Below, piece after piece: positions 55,700 to 64,000 of a stretch of DNA of 64,000 nt (position 1 is the stretch's first letter; each line of letters starts with the position of its first letter). The stretch comes from Gari tellinella. Its lineage: Eukaryota; Mollusca; Bivalvia; Cardiida; Psammobiidae. The DNA is taken from positions 50,011,083 to 50,075,082 of the forward strand of contig OV277857.1 in assembly GCA_922989275.2 (NCBI GenBank), written 5' to 3'. The translations under genes and the position numbers were made by a program. The notes beneath the pieces were generated by a model. That model did not search any database. It was not told where the DNA came from and worked only from the letters and a program-made list of their open reading frames with translations.

Positions 55700-56222
55700 A
55701 TAAGTATAGGTTAGACCATGGTTGCAAGCGAATAAACGATATAGTTCGAGGGGGCGTAGCCCCCGAGAAGTATGTCGTTTATTCGCGCGCAACCATGGTC
55801 TAACCTATTTAGCACTGGCTTGGGCTCGAGGAAAACAAGAGGACCCTTCGTTTCTGCTTTTTATTTTAGACGAAAAAGTCATTTTATTTGTAATATTTTA
55901 CTTAAAATGAAAGGTTATTTCAATGTGTAGTTTGAGACATTAAGCATGCTTTAACACCAACATAGATAACGCTTATTGAAGCTCTATATGTAAGCACAAT
56001 TCATTATTAATTGCCTTTAAAGTTTAGTTCTCACTGTACATAATATGACGTCATCAAGCGAGTGCAGTTCAGAGGATTGCTAGGGTTGTGACGTCAGATT
56101 GCTTTGAGATGACGGAAGTATGGAATAAGTGAACAGTGTGTTAGTTATTTCATGGTTTTGTAAAATAAACGATATATTCACAGGCTTTTGAGGCATCTGA
56201 TTGGCCGAGAGCTCCAAGCCAT
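55700..56222. mobile_element. Third-level insertion with a 100-bp hairpin
   Basis: Comparison with the 13846 copy shows extra sequence between gaagctaaata and atgccacaaatttgcc. It begins with a long inverted repeat (about 55706-55808: ataggttagaccatggttgc, aataaacgatatagttcgag, loop-side gggggcgtagccccc, and complements). Ends do not match the MITE families here. Confidence 0.72.
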
Positions 56223-56389
56223 GTGCTAATGCCACAAATTTGCCTTTATTTGAGTAATTTATTTTATTTTGACAAGTACACCATCCGGTTGCGAGTCCCT
56301 TTAAGCTGTCACCTGTCCTTTATACAATCAATTAGCATACAGTTCAGTCTCCGTAATAGAGCTTTAATGTAGTGTTACTATTATTATTA

Positions 56390-57055
56390 AAAAGTGCGGA
56401 AACGTTGAATTTCTAATATCTTAAATTCAAAAGGGACGTGGCTCATGGAAAACTTATATTTTGACGACACGCGAGGTTTATATAAAGTACATCAAAACAA
56501 CATCATATTAACGTTTTCAGCTCAACTAATGAAGGCGTAGGTTGGGTGCAGAAAACAACGAAATTCTAATATTTTAAGTTAAAAACCCTCATTCGTGACG
56601 CAATTTGACACACGATAACTGGATATAAAGTTTATCAAAACAGCCTAATATATGTAAAACAATCAGCCCAGTCTCTGAAATCATGTTGGAAAAATGCGGA
56701 AAACGATGAATTTCTAATGGTTTAAGTTAAAAAGGGCACATCTAATGGAAAACTTGACGAATTTTTACGACATGCGAAATTAATATGAAGATTATAAAAA
56801 CAATATCATGTATCTAATTTCAACGTCATTATGTCAAAGCAAAGCATGTATATGAGAAAAGTGCGGAAAACCCAGACGAACGGACGGACATTGCCATTCC
56901 ATAATACGTCCCGTCTGATGAAGGACGTATACGCCCAAATCCCAACCAACTATGAACAAATAGATTTAAATAAATGAATAAAAAAAACTTACAAACCCAC
57001 CATCTTTCAAAAATGAAAGAAAAAAAGAGAGAAATAAACACTTTCAGGTCAAATC
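56390..57055. other. Intergenic stretch with a diverged tandem structure
   Basis: The phrases aaaagtgcggaaaac(gt)tgaa, tttctaatat(gg)ttaagtt and aaaacttgacgaatttt(ta)cgac recur three times at roughly 155-bp spacing (56390, 56545, 56690), so it may be an old tandem repeat. No gene is supported. Confidence 0.5.
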
Positions 57056-57063
57056 TGGTTTAA

Positions 57064-57299
57064 CCCTTTACCCAATAACCCGTTTATAACATTAAATACA
57101 GGTGATCGCTTAAAGCAGGTTGAAAGTAAAGCAGAATGTGCCTTAAGGCACATTCTGCTTTACTTTGAGCCTTCTTTAAACTGCCATCTGCTAGGCTATA
57201 TAAAATGTTTGTTATGGTAATTGTTCATAAACTGGAACTATTTTCTTCAGCGAAGGAATAAATTAAAAACGCTAAAAGTCGCTTCTGTGGGGGAAAGGG
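57064..57299. mobile_element. Family A (CCCTTTACC type) MITE with core Y
   Basis: Ends ccctttacccaataaccc and ctgtgggggaaaggg with TTAA on both sides; centre gtgccttaaggcac. No feature is seen between 57304 and 57765. Confidence 0.87.
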
Positions 57300-57773
57300 T
57301 TAAAAACAAGACGCTGCTTATGCTACAACTCACTACCATTTGAATTGTCTGCATAGAAAATGCCTGCATTTATTCCTATGATTAAACTTCTTTATCAATA
57401 CATTCACCTCTGTCGCATGCTAGGTATTATATTCTTATAAATTATGATGAATACGTATCTGTAAACGACTTTTGCAAGAAAAAGTATCAAACACACATTT
57501 GAAAAGCGAATTAATTAGTATACAGGGATCGTGTTCCGGGTTTATTTAAGAAAAATTATACGAAATTTATCAAATGGTTAAACGGGGTTACTTACAAAAT
57601 AATGCACGAAATAGTTCTGAGATTTGTCTGTAATATTTCATTTCTTTTCGATTGAAACCTAATATAATTGACATCTTTTTACATGTATGTTTGATTTGAA
57701 TTGGCGTGTTTTATTTATATTGCATTAATGCGCTTTTTACTTAGGAAACATTGATATGGGTCTCAAAAGTTAA

Positions 57774-57826
57774 CATCCAGATCAGACGCCGCGTAACGCG
57801 GCGTCTGATCTGGATCTTAACTGTTT
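57774..57826. mobile_element. Perfect core X hairpin
   Basis: The arms gttaacatccagatcagacg and complement surround gccgcgtaacgcggc. A family S right-end fragment follows at 57870-57941 (acgatttctaaaatcgcgct ... atggtagccctg). Confidence 0.78.
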
Positions 57827-58362
57827 GCATAATAATATTAGTGCTAGTAATAGATCCTGACATCGAAACTGTTAAAGGTACGATTTCTAAAATCGCGCTT
57901 GGAAATCTTAAGATTTGTATAAGCAACTTATGGTAGCCCTGATTTATGCTGAGGAACGAATGAATACTCTTTGTGAAATAGATTCCTTCTATGAGTATCA
58001 AATAATTTGAGGACCGGTCCCGTGTTTGTAAAACGTTTGAGTAAATCTGACCAATCGAAAGCTTAAGAACGACCTTATCTCAAACGCTTTAAAAGCATAG
58101 AACCAGACCGGGTACCGAGGTATTCAGTGTCTGACCTAGACTCAAACTGTATGCACATGTTAAGGTGTCAGACTTGATAATGACATGGCAAATATGTACA
58201 GCGGAGAAGACGTTATGCTTTCCTTTTTAATCGAAAAATGCAAACGCAATGCAATTTTTTTTTAAATTTCTAATTATTTATTTGAATATGAGTGCCAAAC
58301 AGTTTGGAGTCTGGCGATATACCTGTGTACAATGTAGAAGTCGTTGTACTATCCAGTTTCAA

Positions 58363-58385
58363 CTAAGCTAAGCTAAGCTAAGCTA
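58363..58385. repeat. (CTAAG)n microsatellite
   Basis: Four to five copies of CTAAG. Confidence 0.9.
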
Positions 58386-58414
58386 ATTAAAATAATCTAC
58401 ACTCAACAGTAATG

Positions 58415-59490
58415 CAATACCAGCAAAGTGTGTTTGTGAAACACAAAAGCTTCTATCAAGCAGCATGTTCGGTAATGTTCAAGTAGGTCAAACAACACTG
58501 TCGAGGTCGCAAGGTAAAAAAACAAAAGGTAAGACTAAAGGGGTGTCGACACAAGAAAGATACATACTACGTTTGTTGGTTCAAGTATTTATGGCATTTA
58601 AATTTGTTTTTTTAGAGAATCGGTTCAAATGTAAAGCTCATGTAAAAAGGGCTACATGTTGGCATGGTCGGAAAATCTTTACACAAACAAGTTACGTGCC
58701 GAGTAGATCTATAAAAGACCCATTCTCAAAAGTTCAAGTATGAAGCCAATGTTAAATTTTTTGGTTAATTTTTAAATCGGTCAAATATCTAGTTCAAGAT
58801 CACTTCACAAGGAAAAAGAAATGGTAAAACTGGAGAGGTATTAACACACAGAATATACATTTGAGCCGTGCCATGAGAAACCCTGCCTTATTGCATTGCA
58901 ACATTGTACAGACCAAGCACAGTTGTCACCCCAGGGCCTGTATCTGAGTTTGGTCTACACTACCCAAAACCGTATATAAAAAAGCGACATGAAAGACTTT
59001 AGATGCATGTGTGTGTCAAAACAGTGTTCACCAAGACCATCTACAGCGTCTTTGACGCGGCGGCTGGCCTTGACCTACACTGTTTGCAATGGTATAAGGC
59101 AGGTTTTGTCACGGATCATTCATATACATATTGGTTCGAATGTGTTCGTGAAACACAAATAAGTATGTTCGGTAATGTACAAGAATGTCAAACAACAATG
59201 TCAAGGTCACAAGGTAAGAAATAGTATAGCTGGAGAGGTATCGACATAAGGAAGATACATAACACGTATGTTGATTTAAATGTTATAGGCAATTACAATT
59301 TTTTAGAAATGTAGGTAAAAGGTCAAGGTCACAAATATTCTGGTATGGTTAGAAATATATTGACACAAGCAAGGCACACAACAACTATGAAATCCATATG
59401 TCAAGCATCGAAAACGTTATAGGCAAGGTTACGACAGACAGACGGACGGAGAGGGCAAAAAACTATATGCCCCCGAATCTCAGGGAGCAT
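58415..59490. repeat. Dispersed 'caaggtcacaaggtaa' repeat with a family N insertion
   Basis: Two diverged copies of a unit containing atgttcggtaatgt, caaacaacactgtc(g/a)aggt, cacaaggtaaaa and ggtatcgacacaa lie at about 58460-58560 and 59165-59260, and the segment closes with tatgcccccgaatctcaggg. Between them (58862-59125) lie family N ends and hairpin (gagccgtgccatgagaaacc; gcgtctttgacgcggcggct). The 92-codon frame at 58465 reads through this repeat. Confidence 0.55.
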
Positions 59491-59701
59491 ACAAAAGAAG
59501 TAATGACTGGTTTTGGAAATGTAGACTTCATTGTGCTCATAATGGCAAGTAAACAGGTTGGTGTCTGATCGGATGTCAAGTTACACAGCGACTAATCTGG
59601 CTCCAACCGTGATGTATTTTTTGGTGAGAGAACAACGTCTTTCCAAAAGATAGATATAACCTATTTTGCCAAAAGTTAGGATTTAACGTGCTATTAGTTA
59701 A

Positions 59702-60049
59702 CAGTGCTCCCTCCCTACAAAGGATCTCCGAACAACGACTGCCTCCTTACAATAACACTTGCCACTGTTCCCCAAACAAGACAATTTTGTCCAACCTTTT
59801 ACTGCTGCAATATCGTCTGCTTAGAATTTTCGTCGGCTGCATTTCGCAAAGTTACATTTTGACAGAAAAAAACATAATGTCGAGAGATAAACAGCTTAAA
59901 TTCAGATCAGACGCCGCGTTACACGGCGTCTGATCTGAATTCAATCTGTTTAAAAATGTAAGCCAATGTCCCTTTCTATAAAGACTCCCTCCGAACAACG
60001 CACACAATCTTTGTCTCCCATTGGATATCGTTGTAGAGAAGGAGCGCTG
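59702..60049 (+). mobile_element. Family H MITE with core X
   Basis: Ends CAGTGCTCCCTCCCTACAAA and agagaaggagcgctg|TA. The hairpin is cagcttaaattcagatcaga around cgccgcgttacacggcg; the left dinucleotide is AA, not TA. Confidence 0.87.
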
Positions 60050-60054
60050 TATTA

Positions 60055-60699
60055 AATTTGTTTTGAAATTTGCAGACATGCAGTAATTTTCAAAAGTTGC
60101 AATGTGGTATTTATCTGTCCAACACTATATAGAATAATAGATTAGACTTTACATAAATAATGTATGATAAGATGTACTTTTCTGTACTTTTCCTTTGATG
60201 TAGTATCTATGCTTCGTGCTTTAACAATTTCACTGCCAATTTCAGCACCCCGTTGAGTTCTATCGCAGACAAAATATGAATTATTTCCACGAAAAACTAC
60301 AGCTACTAAACGTAACTATCAACTAACCCCATTATGGCATCATCTGTTTAAAACAATTGCGTCTGGTTTTATTTTCAAATTTGAAATAATTTGACTCAAG
60401 AAATATTGATATAAGTGTCATACAGTTTGAATCCTGACCAGACCCAGCGTTATGCATACAAACTGTTTGCACTATTTTTTTTACTTGGGTAAAGACAGTG
60501 AATGGGTTAATCTTTTCTTCAGAATGAGTTCGTAGACTGTTAGAAACTTATTTTTCGTTCACTAGAGAAACTGAAAAGCGGATGCTGTATTTGCAAAAAC
60601 GAGGAACCAAAATTAAAGCAAATATGTGACTTTGTCGTGCATATGCCATGAAAAGTTAAGGTCGGTTTTAAAATATCCTCAAGAAATGTCACCGAATCA

Positions 60700-60730
<31 letters not shown>

Positions 60731-60940
60731 GTATAAAGTCCGTCGTCTATTCTAATCCGCCCCGGGACGGAGTAGATCTTCTTTTTAAACTTCGCTACAT
60801 ACAGTTTAAATATGATAAAATGGACCGTTAGATAAGAAAAGTGCGCTTTCCGCACGAGTTCGAATCTCGATCGAGTTTACTTTTTCTTCTTCTGTGAGGT
60901 GTATTTTGTAAGATTTATCTTTTTTGTAACCTAATAATTA
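60055..60940. other. Intergenic stretch with a microsatellite and a B-box-like sequence
   Basis: A (TTA)n run lies at about 60706-60730. At about 60855-60880 the tract cgcacgagttcgaatctcga resembles a tRNA T arm with B box and is followed by a T-rich tract, but no matching A box was found. A decayed X hairpin lies at 60420-60470. Confidence 0.5.
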
Positions 60941-60949
60941 CGTGATTAT

Positions 60950-61191
60950 CCCTTTACCCAATAGCCTGTTTCTAGTTTTGAAAATAGTTGACTACATAAA
61001 TCAGGTTGAAAGTAAAGCAGAATGCGCCTTAAGGCGCATTCTGCTTTACTTTCAGTCTGTTTTAAGGTACCACCTTTAAGAATTAAGAAACTATTCCTTA
61101 TGGTACATGCACGACTGTTTAAATGTGAAATATTTGCTTCAGCGGAGGAAAAAAGTGAATGCGCTAAAAAGAGCTTCTATGGGGGAAAGGG
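60950..61191. mobile_element. Family A (CCCTTTACC type) MITE with core Y
   Basis: Ends ccctttacccaatagcctg and tatgggggaaaggg. The left flank is TTAT and the right flank ATAA, so no clean duplication. Hairpin centre gcgccttaaggcgc. Confidence 0.85.
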
Positions 61192-61508
61192 ATAATTATA
61201 TAGGCGTCGGGCATCCATTTACCAAAAAAAAAAAAATTCGTTTTCAGTCTCTTCAACGGCCAGTATTAAGACATTGTTGATATGTCTCTTGGCTATACAA
61301 TCACATGACAAAAGACAACTAAAATATGTCTGCAAGAACAGGTTTGATAAGTTAAGTTAATAAAACCTTAACTATTAACTCACAAGTGCTTTTGTAATGG
61401 TTTTGTGTCTGCTGTCTACATCAGTTGATTTATAATTTGATTGTTTAACTCTGGTACCACTTTGGAGTTTATAGTTTTTAATGGGAGTTTGGGGAAACTT
61501 CTTATATA

Positions 61509-61732
61509 CAATTGAGAAAACATTATTCTTTCCCGTTTAAACGCACACGAAACGCAAACGCATTTCAATAAAACGTGAAAGTTTCCGGCTGGTTGATAGT
61601 TTATTTTAATCTGAGTGGCAAACAGTTTGAAGCCTGATCAGACACCGGGTAATCCGGCGATTGATCTGGCTCCAAACTGTTTTCAGTGGAAAAAGGCTCG
61701 TTTGTTGGGAAAGAATAACGTTTTCTCCACTG
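61509..61732. mobile_element. Family K MITE with core X
   Basis: The ends are caattgagaaaacattattc and aataacgttttctccactg. The hairpin is aaacagtttgaagcctgatc with gacaccgggtaatccggcga. It is the most complete family K copy. From 61740 to 62350 only W-type fragments (62085-62300) are seen. Confidence 0.78.
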
Positions 61733-62359
61733 TCAAAAACTGCAAACTGGTCGAAAAGCTTAACATATATATAAGGTCCAGTAAAATTGACTATTGATTA
61801 TGTAGTTCCACCATTCAGTCAACCAGGTAACAGGTCAGCCTTTTTCATCGATATGGGTGGGGGCAATTACTAGCATGGTAGCTAAAAGTAAAACAAAAGT
61901 ATAAGGTCAATTGCTTTGGCTCAAATTGACAACAGTCCCCATATTAAGCTTATAGATAGAGACCTAGTTTGGCCCGGAATCTTGTTGCCTTTAGTGTTAA
62001 TGTGAATGTCATTATGTTATTCACATTGTAATGACTAAAACGCAAAAGCCGTTGTTTGCCAATATCTAAACTTATTCACCCTATAACTTTTAATACACAA
62101 TTCCAGTTTCCAATAAAGTCTAGTCCATGTATGACTTTAAGGGGTGTTTTCTGAAAAAAGTTGCAAAATTACGAAAAGTGCAGACTGTGATCGGAAGGCT
62201 CCTGCAGGATCCCTCAGAGCCTTGTATTGGATATTTTCAAAATTTGATAGAAGAAATATCAGGACGAGTGCCAAACATTTTTTAACCCAGATCAGATCTT
62301 GGTTCAAACTATTCGCAACTGTAAACCAAGTCATATCTTAATTCTAAAGGTATCACTTT

Positions 62360-62440
62360 TCCCGTCCTATAACAAGTCTCTCCGAACAACATACACAACA
62401 TGTGTCTCCCATCGGATGCTGTTGTAGAGAGGGGACACTG
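62360..62440 (+). mobile_element. Family H right-end fragment
   Basis: It has tctccgaacaacatacacaa, gtgtctcccatcgg and the end gtagagaggggacactg|TA. A family C remnant (gatcctacaggatgcctctg) follows. Confidence 0.65.
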
Positions 62441-63047
62441 TATACATGTATATGCACATAGACCATGATCCTACAGGATGCCTCTGATCTAGGTCTACAC
62501 TGTTTGTCATTGTGCAATATATTTGAAGTTTCAGGGATGAATGAGGTAATGTTAATAATGTCATCTTATCCCAGAGGAGAAAATGTTAGTCTTTTCCGTT
62601 TAGTGTGACCAGGTTTTTTTTTCATACCTTCATGAATACAATAAATATTCCGAATTATTCCTTATAATTTAATATCACTTCTGAATTTAAGAAAGTAGTT
62701 AAATAGAGAATCTGACGCGAATAACGCTTTTAAAACGTAGGTTGTAGTCCCTCCGCCATATATATTTTCCGCCAAAACGCGACGTTGTTATGTAGTAACG
62801 CCGACGTCAATGACGTCATTTGGCATCCTGCTTCATGCAGCGCTTGTGAAGAGCAGTTAGACTAAGGGAAAGTAGTCCTGACAAGGTGTGGCCTGAATTT
62901 TATTGTTTTCATGGAGTTATGAAACAAAAATTACAGCCAATCACAGCTAACCAAATGTAATGAAAACAAACAATATTAAATTATACGACAATAAACGGAA
63001 AAATGTAAAAATGACGTTTTTTTCGAAAATGTGACAAACAATTTCAA

Positions 63048-63256
63048 CCCCTTCACTGCCTTACCCCGAGTACACTAGTAATTTCAAAACAGTTTGGATC
63101 CTGATCAGACGCCGCGTAACGCGGCGTCTGATCAGGATACAAACTGTTTTACACTCATTTCAATATTTCATAAGTCAAAATAACTAAATATTCAATTTGA
63201 GAAATAAAAGCAGACGACAATTGTTTCAAATTGATGACGTCATGGCAGTAAAGGGG
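63048..63256. mobile_element. Family E-like element with perfect core X
   Basis: Ends ccccttcactgccttacc and catggcagtaaagggg|TTAA. The hairpin is aacagtttggatcctgatca with centre gacgccgcgtaacgcggcgtc. Confidence 0.83.
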
Positions 63257-63463
63257 TTAAGCCTGAACAGACGTCGTATTGTTCGGTGTCTGATCGAACT
63301 CATCGCAGTTTGTAATGAATTTCATCATAGTCCATTTATTTGAACTGTTCACAAATCGTATATAGTGCTATAGTAAATACATGGTATTTGAATGTGTTCG
63401 GGGCTTCTTAGTTTAAACCCATTTTAACATTCCCCACCCCCATAGCCTGCTTCTAGTTTTGAA

Positions 63464-63497
63464 TGAATGAATGAATGAATGGTGTTTTACGGCCCAT
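63464..63497 (-). mobile_element. 34-bp inverted LINE tail with target duplication
   Basis: (GAAT)n followed by ggtgttttacggcccat is the complement of the tails at 18466 and 24677. It is flanked by ctagttttgaa and ctagctttaaa (8 of 11 identical). Confidence 0.72.
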
Positions 63498-63656
63498 CTA
63501 GCTTTAAAGCCACGTGACCACTTAAAGCTGGTTGAAAACAAAGCAGAATGCGCCCTTTGTGCATTCTGCTTTACTTTCAATCTTTTTAAGCTACGATCAG
63601 GTAGGATATAGAAACTATTTATGATGTGCATATTTATAGCTGTAAAAAGTGAACTA

Positions 63657-63902
63657 CTGTAAAACAGGTATTTTTCGCGTCATGAATATTTCGCGTAATG
63701 CGATTTTGTATTAATTCGCGACATCATGCAATATTTCTAGCAGGTGGTAGCTTAAAGCAGGCTATAAGTAAAGCAGAATGTGCCTTAAGGCACATTCTGC
63801 TTAACTTTCAACCTGCTTTAAGAAGTCACCTATTTTCAAAACTAGAGACATTCGCGAATTAACGCGTAAATTATATTCTCACGAATAAAACCGGTTTTGC
63901 AG
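63657..63902 (-). mobile_element. Family F MITE with core Y, nested
   Basis: The ends ctgtaaaacaggtatttttc and aataaaaccggttttgcag flank a complete core Y (centre gtgccttaaggcac). Left flank TA, right flank AA. The host family A sequence continues on both sides. Confidence 0.87.
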
Positions 63903-64000
63903 AATTTCCTTCAGTGAGTGGATAGAGTAAATGCGTTAAAATACGTATTTATAGGGCAAAAGGTTAAATGGTACTCACATATAGGTCAATAACTTTTGAT

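Larger units (their letters stand above)
55259..56300 (-). mobile_element. TTAA element with tRNA-like sequence, second copy
   Basis: Ends AGAGGCTCGCAACCGGAT and ATCCGGTTGCGAGTCCCT with TTAA on both sides (55255-55258, 56301-56304). Reverse orientation to the 13846 copy. About 520 bp longer because another element sits inside it near its right end. Confidence 0.88.
55135..56369. mobile_element. Family G MITE split by a 1042-bp TTAA element
   Basis: The left part runs CAGTAAAACCTCTCTATTAC to a short core Z (gaaggtgacagttaaacaga ... ccttcctTTAA). After the insertion it resumes TTAAgctgtcacctgtcc and ends gtaatagagctttaatg|TA. Confidence 0.83.
63428..63963. mobile_element. Family A MITE carrying two further insertions
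   Basis: TTAA flanks cattccccacccccatagc and atttatagggcaaaagg. The left arm has a LINE tail at 63464-63497 and the right part has a family F MITE. Core Y (centre gcgccctttgtgc) is partly decayed. Confidence 0.82.

Noticed and set aside
58465..58743. A 92-codon Lys-rich frame
   Set aside because: It lies in a dispersed repeat that recurs, with stops, at 59165. No conserved domain is visible.
60855..60880. A second tRNA-like gene
   Set aside because: Only a B-box-like tract is seen; no A box or cloverleaf pairing could be found upstream.
62144..62341. Overlapping open frames on both strands
   Set aside because: They come from decayed W/X-type MITE sequence, which is self-complementary and so gives mirror frames.
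4480..63830. Core Y hairpins as microRNA precursors
   Set aside because: The fold alone is typical of MITEs, the arms are almost perfectly paired, and nothing in the sequence shows a single conserved mature arm. Small-RNA data would be needed.
31854..64000. A second host gene downstream of CPSF2
   Set aside because: No exon with recognisable homology and splice sites was found on either strand. Every sizeable frame checked overlaps repeats or retrotransposon remnants.

Overview
The window is animal nuclear DNA: AT-rich, with GT-AG introns, a large load of small inverted-repeat transposons, minisatellites and non-LTR retrotransposon fragments. Several repeats resemble ones I know from bivalve genomes (tandem 'aggtcactaggtcaaatc' blocks closed by AGCTCACCTGG ends, and 'gggcatat ... 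gtctgtcc' repeats). A heterodont bivalve is the best guess, possibly a dreissenid; this is inference from memory, not a search.

One host gene can be supported. Twelve coding exons on the + strand between 4223 and 31853 encode the last 434 residues of CPSF2 (CPSF100), the non-catalytic metallo-beta-lactamase/beta-CASP subunit of the pre-mRNA 3'-end processing complex. All exon junctions keep frame, and the 5' part of the gene lies left of the window. From 31854 to 64000 I found no further host gene.

Layout: 1-4222 is an upstream CPSF2 intron with two unrelated minisatellites, both with a 42-bp unit. 4223-31853 holds CPSF2 exons separated by MITE-filled introns. 31854-64000 is intergenic DNA made mostly of the same MITE families, often nested, plus a composite element with a 168-bp tandem unit (34059-35546), a 3' LINE fragment (53966-54830) and a three-layer nest (55135-56369).

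The most striking feature is the MITE network. I named families for this window only. A: TTAA target, ends CCCATTACCCC or CCCTTTACCC. C: TTAA target, ends CCCTTTGAACCC and GGGAGGAAAGAG. E: TTAA target, ends CCCTTAGCCTGCC, CCCTTATCATGC or CTCTTTGCATGC. S: 6-bp target duplication, ends CAGGGCTGCC. F: TA target, ends CTGTAAAACCGG. G: TA target, ends CAGTAAAACCTCTC. H: TA target, ends CAGTGCTCCCTC. J: CAGGGCTCCAGATAA. K: CAGTGGAGAA. M: GGGGCCCGTTTCATAAAAC. A few nearly loopless hairpin cores recur inside families with different ends and target sites: core Y (CTTAAAGCAGGCTGAAAG), its relative Z (CTTAAAGCAAGGTGACAG), core X (AAACAGTTTGGATCC...GATCAGACGCC) and its relative W (AAACAGTGTAGACCC...GATCAGAGGGCTCC). 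Arms of single copies change together, so the stems stay paired while the sequence drifts. I know of no description of this shared-core arrangement, but could not search for one.
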